Origin: Streptomyces sp. NBC_00683
GTDB lineage: Bacteria; Actinomycetota; Actinomycetes; Streptomycetales; Streptomycetaceae
Length of the DNA stretch: 64,000 bases
NCBI RefSeq assembly: GCF_036226745.1
Contig: NZ_CP109013.1
Coordinates: 5,332,001-5,396,000 of the forward strand
Reading direction: 5' to 3'
The position numbers were made by a program, and so were the translations under genes. The notes under the pieces were generated by a model, which was not told the DNA's origin, did not search any database, and worked only from the letters and a program-made list of their open reading frames with translations. Positions 1 to 8,102 of the stretch are shown here, piece by piece. Each line of letters starts with the position of its first letter. Within the stretch, counting starts at the first letter, position 1.

Positions 1-1
1 C

Positions 2-988
2 GCGTTCTCGGCCGCCTGGATCGTCCCGTCCGTCGTCGGACCGCTCGCGTCGGGGACGGTGACCGAGCACCTGGGCTGGCGCTGGGTATTCGTCGGGATC
101 CCGGTGCTCATCGTGCTGCCGCTGGGCCTGGCGCTGCCCGCGATTCGGCGGATGGCGGCCGGGCCCACGGACGCCGCGGCGGGGGCCGAGCCGTTCGACG
201 GGCGGCGTATCCGGCTCGCGCTGGGGATCTCGCTGGGTGCGGGGCTGCTCCAGTTCGCCGGGCAGGAGCTGCGCTGGCTCTCGCTCGTCCCTGCCGTGGC
301 CGGTGCCGCGCTGCTCGTACCCGCCGTGCGCGGGCTGCTGCCCCGGGGGACGATGCGGGCCGCGCGGGGGCTGCCCGCCGTGATCCTGCTGCGCGGGGTG
401 TCGGCCGGGTCGTTCATCGCCGCCGAGTCCTTCGTACCCCTGATGCTGGTGACCCAGCGCGGGATGTCCCCGACGATGGCCGGGCTGTCGCTCGCGGCCG
501 GGGGGCTGACATGGGCGCTCGGCTCGTACGTGCTGGCCCGGCCCCGCCTGGAGGCGCGCAGGGAGTCCCTGATGGTCGTGGGCATGGTCCTCGTCGCCGT
601 GGCGATCGCGGCGGCGCCGACCGTGCTGATCGAGTCGGTGCCGGTCTGGATCGTGGCCGTGGCGTGGGCCGTCGGGTGCTTCGGCATGGGCATGGTGATC
701 GCGTCGACGAGCGTGCTGCTGCTGAAGCTGTCGGCCCCGCAGGAGGCGGGCGGCAACTCCGCCGCCCTGCAGATCTCGGACGGGCTGTCGAACGTGCTGC
801 TGCTCGCCGGCGGCGGTGCGGCGTTCGCCGCGCTCGGCGGCGGCGCGGTGGGGGCGGCCGCGCACGGTGCGGTGGGGAGCGGGACCGCCGGATCGCACCC
901 GGGGGCGTTCGCGGCGGTGTTCCTGCCGATGGCGGGGGTTGCGCTGGTGGGGGCGTGGGTGGCCACGCGGGTGCGGACGGACGCGTAG
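2..988 (+). CDS. MFS drug/H+ antiporter, 5'-truncated by the window edge
   Basis: The frame is open from base 2, so the true start lies outside the window. A GTG at 59 is in frame but internal: the residues before it read AFSAAWIVPSVVGPLASG, which matches the antiporter motif C of transmembrane helix 5 in drug/H+ antiporters. The rest is a run of hydrophobic helices typical of the C-terminal half of a major facilitator exporter, ending at TAG 986-988. It is probably a 14-helix or 12-helix efflux protein of the inner membrane; the substrate cannot be told. A weak hairpin follows. Confidence 0.85.
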   Translation, partial: AFSAAWIVPSVVGPLASGTVTEHLGWRWVFVGIPVLIVLPLGLALPAIRRMAAGPTDAAAGAEPFDGRRIRLALGISLGAGLLQFAGQELRWLSLVPAVAGAALLVPAVRGLLPRGTMRAARGLPAVILLRGVSAGSFIAAESFVPLMLVTQRGMSPTMAGLSLAAGGLTWALGSYVLARPRLEARRESLMVVGMVLVAVAIAAAPTVLIESVPVWIVAVAWAVGCFGMGMVIASTSVLLLKLSAPQEAGGNSAALQISDGLSNVLLLAGGGAAFAALGGGAVGAAAHGAVGSGTAGSHPGAFAAVFLPMAGVALVGAWVATRVRTDA

Positions 989-1048
989 CACCGTGGGGGA
1001 GCAGCCGCCCGGGTTCGCCAGGTGCTCGTGTTCTGTGAAGCGGGTCTC

Positions 1049-1068
1049 AGCCGTGCCGAACCACGGCT
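1049..1068 (+). terminator. Weak hairpin after the MFS gene
   Basis: Seven-base perfect arms (AGCCGTG / CACGGCT) with a 6-nt loop lie 60 nt after the stop codon. There is no T tract, so it is a weak terminator candidate. Confidence 0.35.
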
Positions 1069-1201
1069 GATTCGTACGGGGTTCCGCGCCGCCCGCCGGT
1101 AGGGTGGCCCGGTTGTCGTATTGCTTACGAGCCGTTCCGGCCCGTAGGGACAGCACGCAAGGACAGCGCCACACGTACCCGAGTGCCCCGAACCGGAGAC
1201 C

Positions 1202-2983
1202 GTGACTACTACCGCCTCCCACCACCTCTCACCCGCCTTTCCCGGCCGCGCCCCCTGGGGTACGGCCGGCAAGCTGCGAGCCTGGCAGCAGGGCGCCATG
1301 GAGAGGTACATCCAGGACCAGCCGCGCGACTTCCTCGCCGTCGCGACCCCCGGCGCGGGGAAGACCACCTTCGCGCTGACCCTCGCGTCATGGCTGCTGC
1401 ACCACCATGTCGTGCAGCAGATCACCGTCGTCGCGCCCACCGAGCACCTCAAGAAGCAGTGGGCGGAGGCCGCGGCGCGCATAGGCATCAAGCTCGACCC
1501 CGACTACAGCGCCGGGCCCGTGAGCAAGGAGTACCACGGGGTCGCTGTCACGTACGCGGGAGTCGGCGTGCGTCCGATGCTGCACCGCAACCGGTGCGAG
1601 CAGCGCAAGACGCTCGTGATCCTCGACGAGATCCACCACGCCGGTGACTCGAAGTCCTGGGGCGAGGCGTGCCAGGAGGCGTTCGACCCGGCGACCCGGC
1701 GGCTCGCGCTCACCGGTACGCCGTTCCGGTCGGACACCAACCCGATCCCCTTCGTGGCGTACGAGGAGGGCAACGACGGCATCCGGCGGTCCTCGGCCGA
1801 CTACACGTACGGCTACGGCAACGCGCTCGCCGACGGCGTCGTCCGGCCCGTGATCTTCCTCAGCTACAGCGGCAACATGCGGTGGCGCACCAAGGCCGGT
1901 GACGAGATCGCCGCCCGGCTCGGCGAGCCGATGACCAAGGACGCCATCGGGCAGGCCTGGCGCACCGCGCTGGCGCCCACCGGCGACTGGATCCCCAATG
2001 TGCTGAGCGCCGCCGACAAGCGGCTGACCGAGGTGCGCAAGGGCATTCCGGACGCGGGCGGCCTGGTCATCGCGACGGACCAGGAGTCGGCGCGCGAGTA
2101 CGCCAAGATCCTCAAGCGGATCAGCGGCGAGAAGGTGACCGTCGTCCTCTCCGACGAGAAGGCCGCCTCGAAGCGGATCGACCAGTTCACCGAGGACGGC
2201 TCGCGCTGGATGGTCGCGGTGCGGATGGTGTCGGAGGGCGTCGACGTGCCGCGTCTCGCGGTCGGCGTGTACGCCACCACCATTTCGACGCCGCTCTTCT
2301 TCGCGCAGGCCGTCGGCCGTTTCGTACGGTCGCGGCGGCGCGGCGAGACCGCCTCCGTCTTCGTCCCGACGATCCCGATGCTCCTCGACTTCGCGAACGA
2401 GATGGAGGTCGAGCGCGACCACGTACTCGACAAGCCGAAGAAGGGCAGCGACGAGGAGAACCCGTTCGCCGAGGAGGACCAGCTCCTCGCGGACGCGGAG
2501 AGGCTCGAGGACGAGGAGACCGAGGAACAGCTGCCCTTCGAGGCGCTGGAGTCCGACGCGGTCTTCGACCGGGTGCTGTACGACGGTGCCGAGTTCGGCA
2601 TGCAGGCGCACCCGGGCAGCGAGGAGGAGCAGGACTACCTGGGTATCCCGGGACTGCTCGAACCCGACCAGGTGCAGCTGCTCCTCCAGAAGCGGCAGAC
2701 CCGGCAGATCGCGCACAGCCGCCAGAAGCCGGCCGCGGAGGCCGATCTCCTGGAGAAGGCGGCCGAGAACCGGCCCGTGGTCACGCACAAGAAGCTGCTG
2801 GAGCTGCGCAAGCAGCTCAACACGATGGTGTCGGCGTACACGCATCAGAGCGGCAAGCCGCACGGTGTGATCCACACCGAGCTGCGGCGGGTGTGCGGCG
2901 GGCCGCCGAGCGCGGAGGCGACGGCCGGGCAGATCCAGGACCGGATCAAGAAGGTCCAGGAGTGGGCCACCCGGATGCGGTGA
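1202..2983 (+). CDS. DEAD/DEAH-box superfamily 2 helicase
   Basis: This 593-aa protein resembles the XPB/SSL2-like superfamily 2 helicases common in actinobacteria. It should use ATP to translocate on or remodel nucleic acid. Walker A is ATPGAGKTT (residues 49-57), the DEIH box is at 142-145, and motif III-like LTGTP is at 170-174. The second RecA-like domain includes MVSEGVDVPR and the arginine-rich QAVGRFVRS motif VI. A long acidic linker (about 415-445) precedes a charged C-terminal region of unknown role. The GTG start at 1202 is preceded by CCGGAGACC. The gene stands alone, with a 163-nt leader and two strong hairpins after it. Its cellular target is not evident. Confidence 0.9.
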   Translation: MTTTASHHLSPAFPGRAPWGTAGKLRAWQQGAMERYIQDQPRDFLAVATPGAGKTTFALTLASWLLHHHVVQQITVVAPTEHLKKQWAEAAARIGIKLDPDYSAGPVSKEYHGVAVTYAGVGVRPMLHRNRCEQRKTLVILDEIHHAGDSKSWGEACQEAFDPATRRLALTGTPFRSDTNPIPFVAYEEGNDGIRRSSADYTYGYGNALADGVVRPVIFLSYSGNMRWRTKAGDEIAARLGEPMTKDAIGQAWRTALAPTGDWIPNVLSAADKRLTEVRKGIPDAGGLVIATDQESAREYAKILKRISGEKVTVVLSDEKAASKRIDQFTEDGSRWMVAVRMVSEGVDVPRLAVGVYATTISTPLFFAQAVGRFVRSRRRGETASVFVPTIPMLLDFANEMEVERDHVLDKPKKGSDEENPFAEEDQLLADAERLEDEETEEQLPFEALESDAVFDRVLYDGAEFGMQAHPGSEEEQDYLGIPGLLEPDQVQLLLQKRQTRQIAHSRQKPAAEADLLEKAAENRPVVTHKKLLELRKQLNTMVSAYTHQSGKPHGVIHTELRRVCGGPPSAEATAGQIQDRIKKVQEWATRMR

Positions 2984-3020
2984 GCGGCCGCCGGTGAGGT
3001 GAGCCGGACGGCAGGAGCGA

Positions 3021-3092
3021 CGGCGCGGGCCGGTACGGGGGAGTGCGCCCCGTACCGGCCCGCGCCGTTCCCGTGCGCCGGCGCACGGGAAC
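3021..3092. terminator. Tandem hairpins: 20-bp stem, then a 26-nt perfect palindrome
   Basis: The first hairpin has perfect 20-nt arms at 3021-3040 and 3048-3067 with a 7-nt loop. The second is a perfect palindrome at 3067-3092 (13-nt half GTTCCCGTGCGCC), sharing base 3067 with the first. Together they end the helicase transcript; an A+T-rich stretch follows from about 3108. Confidence 0.7.
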
Positions 3093-3460
3093 GACGTGCG
3101 TGCGCGGGAAATTTTGAAACTTTTATTCACGATGGGTTAACAACCGTTCACGTGTGGTGTACGGAGCGTCGCGTCGACGTCACCCGACTTGAACGCGCGT
3201 AGATGTTCGCGTTCCGGACGGTTCCGCGCTGACCGGCGGTTATGTCATCGCGTTTTTGGGAGCGCCCGGATTCTGGACGAGGGCTTCCGCTGAGCGGACC
3301 CGGTCGCTAATGTCCCCGAAACATGAAACGCCCCGTGGCAGCGTGGCCGCGGAGCGCAGCCGGTGCCATGGCCAGTCGGCGGCCTCTCCGTGCGTCGCCG
3401 CTGGGACTGGCGTCTCACTTCCGGGAGAACCGCCCCGCTCACCAAGAGGGAGAGGGCGTC
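3093..3460. promoter_or_regulatory. Upstream region of the IclR gene with a possible operator at 3191-3214
   Basis: This 368-nt gap has no convincing gene. It holds an unusually A+T-rich patch (about 3108-3152) with TTTTGAAAC and TTCAC motifs that looks like promoter DNA. An inverted repeat GAACGCG-n10-CGCGTTC lies at 3191-3214. IclR regulators often bind imperfect palindromes upstream of their own genes, so this is a candidate autoregulatory site, not a proven one. Confidence 0.35.
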
Positions 3461-4105
3461 GTGACCGCGGAGACTTCTCAGACGCTCGACCGGGGACTGC
3501 GTGTCCTCAAGCTGCTCGCCGATACCGACCACGGTCTGACCGTCACCGAGTTGTCCAACAAACTCGGCGTCAACCGCACCGTGGTCTACCGACTGCTCGC
3601 CACTCTGGAACAGCACGCGCTCGTCCGCCGTGATCTGGGTGGCCGGGCCAGAGTCGGCCTGGGCGTGCTGCGCCTGGGCCGCCAGGTGCATCCGCTCGTC
3701 AGGGAGGCGGCACTGCCCGCGCTGCGTTCCCTGGCCGAGGACATAGGGGCAACCGCCCACCTCACACTCGTCGACGGGGCCGATGCGCTCGCGGTCGCGG
3801 TCGTCGAACCGACCTGGACCGACTACCACGTCGCCTACCGGGCCGGCTTCCGCCACGCACTGGACAGGGGCGCCGCGGGCCGGGCGATTCTCACCGCCCG
3901 GCAGAAGACGGTCGCCGACCATCCCGGCTACACCCTCACCCACGGCGAGCTCGAAGCCGGCGCCTGCGGCGCCGCCGCGCCGCTCGTCGGGGTGTCCGGG
4001 GTGGAAGGCAGTGTGGGTGTGGTCATGCTCGCCGACGCCGTACCGGAGAGGGTCGGCCCGCGCGTGCTCGACGCGGCCCGGGAGGTCGCGGACGCGCTGC
4101 GCTGA
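3461..4105 (+). CDS. IclR-family transcriptional regulator
   Basis: This 214-aa protein has an N-terminal winged helix-turn-helix (about residues 10-60, including LTVTELSNKLGVNRTVVYRL) and a C-terminal IclR effector domain (about 75-210). The GTG at 3461 is chosen because AGAGGGAGAGGGCGTC gives a good ribosome site just before it; the frame is open further upstream but that part does not look coding. It lies alone between the helicase and the Lon-like protease gene and ends at a hairpin. No metabolic gene set adjoins it, so its effector is unknown. Confidence 0.88.
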   Translation: MTAETSQTLDRGLRVLKLLADTDHGLTVTELSNKLGVNRTVVYRLLATLEQHALVRRDLGGRARVGLGVLRLGRQVHPLVREAALPALRSLAEDIGATAHLTLVDGADALAVAVVEPTWTDYHVAYRAGFRHALDRGAAGRAILTARQKTVADHPGYTLTHGELEAGACGAAAPLVGVSGVEGSVGVVMLADAVPERVGPRVLDAAREVADALR

Positions 4106-4115
4106 AAGCGCGTGG

Positions 4116-4159
4116 GGACTGCGCGCGGGGACGGGGAGACCCGGCCCCCCGCGCAGTCC
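4116..4159 (+). terminator. Hairpin ending the IclR transcript
   Basis: Fifteen-nt arms at 4116-4130 and 4145-4159 pair with one mismatch around a 14-nt loop. It lies 10 nt after the regulator stop codon and before the leaderless promoter of the next gene. Confidence 0.6.
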
Positions 4160-4187
4160 TGCGGAACAGGGGGCGTGCGGCGGCGGA

Positions 4188-4193
4188 TAGATT
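4188..4193 (+). promoter_or_regulatory. Leaderless -10 box for the Lon-like protease gene
   Basis: TAGATT is followed by exactly 6 nt (GGGCTG) and then the GTG start at 4200. No Shine-Dalgarno sequence is present. This spacing puts the transcription start on or next to the start codon, the usual layout of actinobacterial leaderless mRNAs. Confidence 0.6.
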
Positions 4194-4199
4194 GGGCTG

Positions 4200-4988
4200 G
4201 TGCTCCTTCGTCTCTCGCGCCCCCGCATCCTCGCCCTCTGCGCGCTGCCGGTCCTCGCCCTGTTCGGTACGGCCGCCTTCGCGCCGCTGCCGTTCACCCT
4301 GGCGCAGCCCGGGACGACCGCGGACGTCCTCGGGGACGACCAGGGGAAGCCGGTCATCACGATCAAGGGTGCGCCGACCCGCGCCACCGACGGCGAGCTG
4401 CGGATGACGACCATCGTCGCCACCGGGCCGGAGGCCGACGTCGGGATCGGTGACGTGGTCGACAGCTGGTTCAGGACGGACCGCGCGGTCATGCCCCGCG
4501 ACTCCGTCTACCCGACCGGCGGTTCCGAGAAGGAGATCGAGCAGCACAATCTCCAGGACATGGAGGAGTCGCAGGACGTCGCCGTCGACGCGGCCCTGAA
4601 GTACCTCGGCAAGGCCCCCGGTTCGGTCGACATCACCCTGCACCTCGCGGACGTCGGCGGCCCCAGCGCGGGCCTGTTCTTCTCGCTCGGCATCATCGAC
4701 AAGCTCGCGGGCGACGGCTCCGGCGGCGACCTGACCGGTGGCCGTACCGTCGCCGGTACGGGGACGATCGAGGCCAACGGCGCGGTCGGTGCTGTCGGCG
4801 GGGTCTCCCTGAAGACGCAGGCAGCCCGGCGTGACGGTGCGACCGTCTTCCTCGTGCCCAGGGCGGAGTGCAAGGAAGCGAAGGCGGAGCAGCCGAAGGG
4901 CCTGCGGCTGATCCCCGTCACGACACTGAAGAACGCGGTGTCCTCGCTGAAGGCTCTGGAGCAGGGGGACAAGGTCCCGAGCTGCTGA
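4200..4988 (+). CDS. Membrane-anchored/secreted Lon-like S16 serine protease
   Basis: This 262-aa protein has an N-terminal hydrophobic segment (about residues 9-35), so it is exported or anchored with the rest outside. The C-terminal half is a Lon proteolytic (S16) domain: GPSAGL (154-159) carries the catalytic serine 156 and GGVSLKTQAA carries the catalytic lysine 205, giving the Ser-Lys dyad. There is no AAA+ ATPase. The related YlbL/SdrC family has a PDZ domain between membrane helix and protease; here the space (about 45-120) is short and shows no clear PDZ. The 3' end overlaps the convergent MFS gene by 71 nt. A role in envelope protein quality control is inferred. Confidence 0.82.
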   Translation: MLLRLSRPRILALCALPVLALFGTAAFAPLPFTLAQPGTTADVLGDDQGKPVITIKGAPTRATDGELRMTTIVATGPEADVGIGDVVDSWFRTDRAVMPRDSVYPTGGSEKEIEQHNLQDMEESQDVAVDAALKYLGKAPGSVDITLHLADVGGPSAGLFFSLGIIDKLAGDGSGGDLTGGRTVAGTGTIEANGAVGAVGGVSLKTQAARRDGATVFLVPRAECKEAKAEQPKGLRLIPVTTLKNAVSSLKALEQGDKVPSC

Positions 4989-6237
4989 CCGGCTCCCCGG
5001 GCCCCTCCATGGTGCGCCAGGCCGGGAACACCAGAGGGCTCAGCGTCGCCAGGAAGTACACCCCGCCCATCGCCAGCAGCGCACCCGTCGCTCCCATGCC
5101 CTCGACCAGCAGGCCCGCCACGAGGCCGCCCACCGGCATGGCGAGCTCGCAGCCCGCGGTGAGGGCGCCGGACACCCGGCTGCGCAGTTCCTGGGGGACG
5201 CGTTCGTACGTCATCGTCGTCAGGATCGGGTTGAGCATGCCGCCCGCGACACCGCCCAGCGCCATGGTGACCGCCAGTGGAAGTGTCGTCCCGGTCAGCG
5301 CGGCGACCAGGAACCTCGGCGCCCCGCACAGCATCACGCACACCGTGAACACGGCCCGCCGCGAGAAGCGGTGCCCCACCGCCCCGTACAGCAGAGCGCC
5401 CGTGAGGCCGCCGGCGCCGAAGAGTGCGGTGAGCAGCCCGAGATCGGTGGCCCCGCCCAGCTCGCCCTCCGCGTGCACGGGCAGCAGGACGGCGTTCCAT
5501 CCCTGGTCCGTGCCGTTCATGAACATCACCATGACGACCACGGCGAGCAGCAGCCGGTTGCCGAGCAGGTAGGTGTAGCCCTCGCGGAGTTCGGCGCGGT
5601 ACGTACGCAGCGAGACGGGGGCCGCGGCCTTGTGGGGCTCGGCCGCGCCGACCCCTCGTACGCCGGCTGCGACCAGAAGTGCGGACAGTGCGAAGGTCGC
5701 CGCGTCCAGCAGGAGCACGGTCTCGGCTCCGACGACCGCGATCAGTACGCCCGCGAGCGCCGCGCCGACCATGCGGGCGCCGCGCGACACCGCGTCGAAG
5801 AGGCTGGCGGCGCGGGCGAGCGTGGTGCCCGCGTGCTCGGCGAGATCGGGTACGAGGACGTAGCGCGCCGTGTTGCCGGGTGTGTGGGCCAGCCCGTTCA
5901 GCGCCATCAGCGCGCACAGCATCCAGAATTCGAGTGCGCCCGCGTAGTGCAGCAGCGGGATCGTGGCGATGGCCGCGCCGCAGACCGTGTCGGAGGCGAC
6001 GGCGACCCGGCGCCGGCCGATCCGGTCGATGACGGGCCCGCCGATCAGCGCGGCGACGACGATCGGCAGGGTCGCGCAGAAGGCGACGACGCCGGCCCGG
6101 CCGGCGCTTCCGGTGGTCTCCAGGACGAACCACGGGACCCCGATGAGGGTCAGCGAAGTGCCTGCTGTGGATATGGAGTTGGCCGCCAGGACGGCGGCGA
6201 GCGGGATGCGGTCCCGCGCCTGCTGCCCCCCGTCCAC
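4918..6237 (-). CDS. MFS transporter
   Basis: This 439-aa protein has about 12 hydrophobic helices and motif A-like GGPVIDRIGRRRV after helix 2, typical of major facilitator efflux proteins. The last 30 or so residues form a Pro/Ser-rich tail encoded antisense to the end of the Lon-like protease gene (71-nt convergent overlap). The start is GTG 6237, 1 nt after the stop of the preceding small gene and without a clear ribosome site, so translation is probably coupled. It is the last gene of an ArsR-small protein-MFS operon, suggesting it exports a compound sensed by that regulator. Confidence 0.88.
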   Translation of the reverse strand: MDGGQQARDRIPLAAVLAANSISTAGTSLTLIGVPWFVLETTGSAGRAGVVAFCATLPIVVAALIGGPVIDRIGRRRVAVASDTVCGAAIATIPLLHYAGALEFWMLCALMALNGLAHTPGNTARYVLVPDLAEHAGTTLARAASLFDAVSRGARMVGAALAGVLIAVVGAETVLLLDAATFALSALLVAAGVRGVGAAEPHKAAAPVSLRTYRAELREGYTYLLGNRLLLAVVVMVMFMNGTDQGWNAVLLPVHAEGELGGATDLGLLTALFGAGGLTGALLYGAVGHRFSRRAVFTVCVMLCGAPRFLVAALTGTTLPLAVTMALGGVAGGMLNPILTTMTYERVPQELRSRVSGALTAGCELAMPVGGLVAGLLVEGMGATGALLAMGGVYFLATLSPLVFPAWRTMEGPGEPVSSSGPCPPAPEPSARTPRSSVS

Positions 6238-6238
6238 G

Positions 6239-6421
6239 TCAGGCCGTTCGCGCGGCGCGTGCCGGGGGAGGCGTGCTCTGGGCCAGCCGGAGGCCGAGCT
6301 CGACCATCGTCCAGCCCATCCGGTGGCGCAGTCCGGGGCGTACGGGGGAGAAATCGGCCGCGGCGCGGTGGAGTTCGGCGGCGCGGTAGGTGTGGAGCAG
6401 ACGGTGGATGTCGTTGTGCAT
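6239..6421 (-). CDS. Small 60-aa protein of unknown function between ArsR and MFS genes
   Basis: The frame starts at ATG 6421, preceded by GAGGGG with 9-nt spacing. It ends 1 nt before the MFS start and begins 13 nt after the ArsR stop. The product (MHNDIHRLLHTYRAAELHR at the N-terminus) is basic, rich in Arg and His, with a possible amphipathic helix and no membrane segment or known motif. Its tight packing in the operon and good ribosome site support a real gene. Confidence 0.55.
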   Translation of the reverse strand: MHNDIHRLLHTYRAAELHRAAADFSPVRPGLRHRMGWTMVELGLRLAQSTPPPARAARTA

Positions 6422-6434
6422 GACGGTGATCCCC

Positions 6435-7052
6435 TCAGTCGGTGGGGCGCGGGAACACATGCAGGTGGGTGCGGACCACGGCCGAACCCTCGGTGCCCTC
6501 GGGGACGCGGCCCCGGTAGCTGTTCACCAGCTCCTGCATCTTCTCCGCGAGCTCCACGGAGAGTTCAGGGGTGAGGCGCAGCTTGAAGTCGCTCATGTCG
6601 AACGCCTGGCGCCACTCCTCGGGCCATTCGTGCATCGTCCCGAGCCAGGTGTTCAGTTCCTGGGCATGTGTGGTCGCCACCTCGTGGAGCACGACTCCGA
6701 TGGCTCCGCGCACCTCGGGGTCCGGGTGCTGCAGGAAGTTCTCCGAGCGCCCGAAGACCGTGCCTGTGTGGACGGCCTTCCACCACCGCTCGCGCCCCTT
6801 GCCGCGCTCCGGGTCGTCCTCGACGAAGCCGTAGGACGCGAGCTGGCGCAGGTGGTAGCTGGTGGCGCCGCTCGATTCGCCGAGCCGGTCGGCGAGACCG
6901 GAGGCGGTGGCGGGACCGAACTCCCTCAGGGTGTTCAGCAGCCGGATGCGCAGGGGGTGGGCGAGGCCGCGCAGGGTGCGGGTGTCGACGTGGTGGATCT
7001 TCAGGTCGTCGGCGTACGGGACCGGGCGCTCTTCTGGCTCGTTCGGTGGCAT
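6435..7052 (-). CDS. ArsR-type winged-helix transcriptional regulator
   Basis: This 205-aa protein carries a winged helix-turn-helix at about residues 25-95 (RTLRGLAHPLRIRLLNTL, then SGATSYHLRQLASYGFV), the pattern of ArsR/HTH_20 regulators. A longer C-terminal region probably binds a ligand or dimerises. The ATG at 7052 is preferred over an in-frame TTG at 7073, because a complete promoter (-35 TTGCAA, 17 nt, -10 TATGGT) ends 6 nt before it and the TTG lies inside the operator. It heads an operon with a small protein and an MFS exporter and probably represses it. Confidence 0.87.
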   Translation of the reverse strand: MPPNEPEERPVPYADDLKIHHVDTRTLRGLAHPLRIRLLNTLREFGPATASGLADRLGESSGATSYHLRQLASYGFVEDDPERGKGRERWWKAVHTGTVFGRSENFLQHPDPEVRGAIGVVLHEVATTHAQELNTWLGTMHEWPEEWRQAFDMSDFKLRLTPELSVELAEKMQELVNSYRGRVPEGTEGSAVVRTHLHVFPRPTD

Positions 7053-7058
7053 GGCACG

Positions 7059-7088
7059 ACCATAGAGTTGCAAAGACTGCTTTGCAAC
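7059..7088 (-). promoter_or_regulatory. Autoregulated leaderless promoter of the ArsR operon
   Basis: On the minus strand, -35 TTGCAA (7087-7082), a 17-nt spacer and -10 TATGGT (7064-7059) end 6 nt before the ATG. A perfect inverted repeat GTTGCAAAG-4 nt-CTTTGCAAC (7067-7088) covers the -35 box and spacer. A further half-site TTTGCAAC lies at 7095-7102. A repressor bound here would block RNA polymerase directly. Confidence 0.75.
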
Positions 7089-7130
7089 ACATTTTTTGCA
7101 ACGACTTCTTTGGAAGTTCTGGCGCCCTGC

Positions 7131-8102
7131 TCAGCCCACCCGGATGAACCCCTCCTCCACCAGCCAGTCCAAGGCCACCTCGTGCGGGTCCTGCCCGTCC
7201 ACGTCGACCTTGGAGTTGAGCTCCTGCGCGAGCTGCGTCGTCAGCAACTCGGTCACCGGGGCCAGCAGCCCGGCGATCTCCGGGTACTTCTTCAGGGTCG
7301 CCGTGTGGATGGCGGGGGCCGCGTTGTAGTTGGGGAAGAACTGCTTGTCGTCCTCCATGACGTCCAGATTCATCGCCTTGATGCGGCCGTCTGTGGTGTA
7401 TACCTCGCCGAGCAGGCAGGAGTCGGACTCGGACACCTGGGTGTAGATGATCCCGGCGTCCATCTTCTTGATGTTCGCGGCCGGCAGGTTCATCCCGTAC
7501 AGCTTCTGCATGCCGGGCAGCCCGTCGTCGCGGGAGGCGAACTCGTTCTCGACGCAGACCGTGACGGCCTTCGGGTCCTTCTTCGCGAGTGCGGCCACGT
7601 CCGACAGGGTCTTCAGGTGGTACTTGGCGTTGTTCTTCTTGCTGATGGCCAGGGCGTACGTGTTGTCGAGCGTGGACGGCGGGAGCCAGGTCACCCCGTT
7701 GCCCTTGTCCTCGTCGCGGACGACCTCCCACTGCTTCTGCGGGTCGACGACCGGCTTGGCGTGGCCGAGATAGGTGATCCACGCCGTGCCCGTGTAGTCG
7801 TACAGGGCATCGGCCTCGCCCTTGACGACCGCCTCGCGCGCGCTGATCGACCCCGGCAGGTTCGTCCGGTCCAGCACCTCGGCGCCGGCCGCCTTGAAGA
7901 TCAGGCCCATGATCTGCCCGAGGATGATGTTCTCGCTGAAGTTCTTCGAGGTCACGGTCAGCGACGCGCCCCTGAGCGGCTGCCCCTTCCCGACCGATCC
8001 CGGTTCCACCTCGTCCACCAGCGGCGAACCGCTCTTCAGCCCGCACCCCGTGAGCAGCAGGGCGAGCGCGGCGGCCGATGCCAGGCCCGTACGTACCCTC
8101 AC
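7131..8102 (-). CDS. Osmoprotectant ABC transporter substrate-binding lipoprotein
   Basis: This 323-aa protein is a glycine betaine/choline/carnitine-type (OpuAC/ProX, QAT family) binding protein. It has a signal peptide with lipobox LLLTGC (Cys20), so it is tethered outside the membrane. The mature part starts with SLTVTSKNFSENIILGQ, typical of OsmF/OpuCC proteins, and includes ADALYDYTGTAW. The GTG start at 8102 overlaps the stop of the upstream permease (GTGA), indicating translational coupling. It is the last gene of a four-gene transporter operon. The exact solute cannot be told. Confidence 0.9.
   Translation of the reverse strand: MRVRTGLASAAALALLLTGCGLKSGSPLVDEVEPGSVGKGQPLRGASLTVTSKNFSENIILGQIMGLIFKAAGAEVLDRTNLPGSISAREAVVKGEADALYDYTGTAWITYLGHAKPVVDPQKQWEVVRDEDKGNGVTWLPPSTLDNTYALAISKKNNAKYHLKTLSDVAALAKKDPKAVTVCVENEFASRDDGLPGMQKLYGMNLPAANIKKMDAGIIYTQVSESDSCLLGEVYTTDGRIKAMNLDVMEDDKQFFPNYNAAPAIHTATLKKYPEIAGLLAPVTELLTTQLAQELNSKVDVDGQDPHEVALDWLVEEGFIRVG

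Noticed and set aside
1388..3130. 580-codon open frame antisense to the helicase
   Set aside because: It is a high-GC shadow frame: codon bias and third-position GC fit the plus-strand helicase, and the product is Arg/Leu/Val-rich without motifs.
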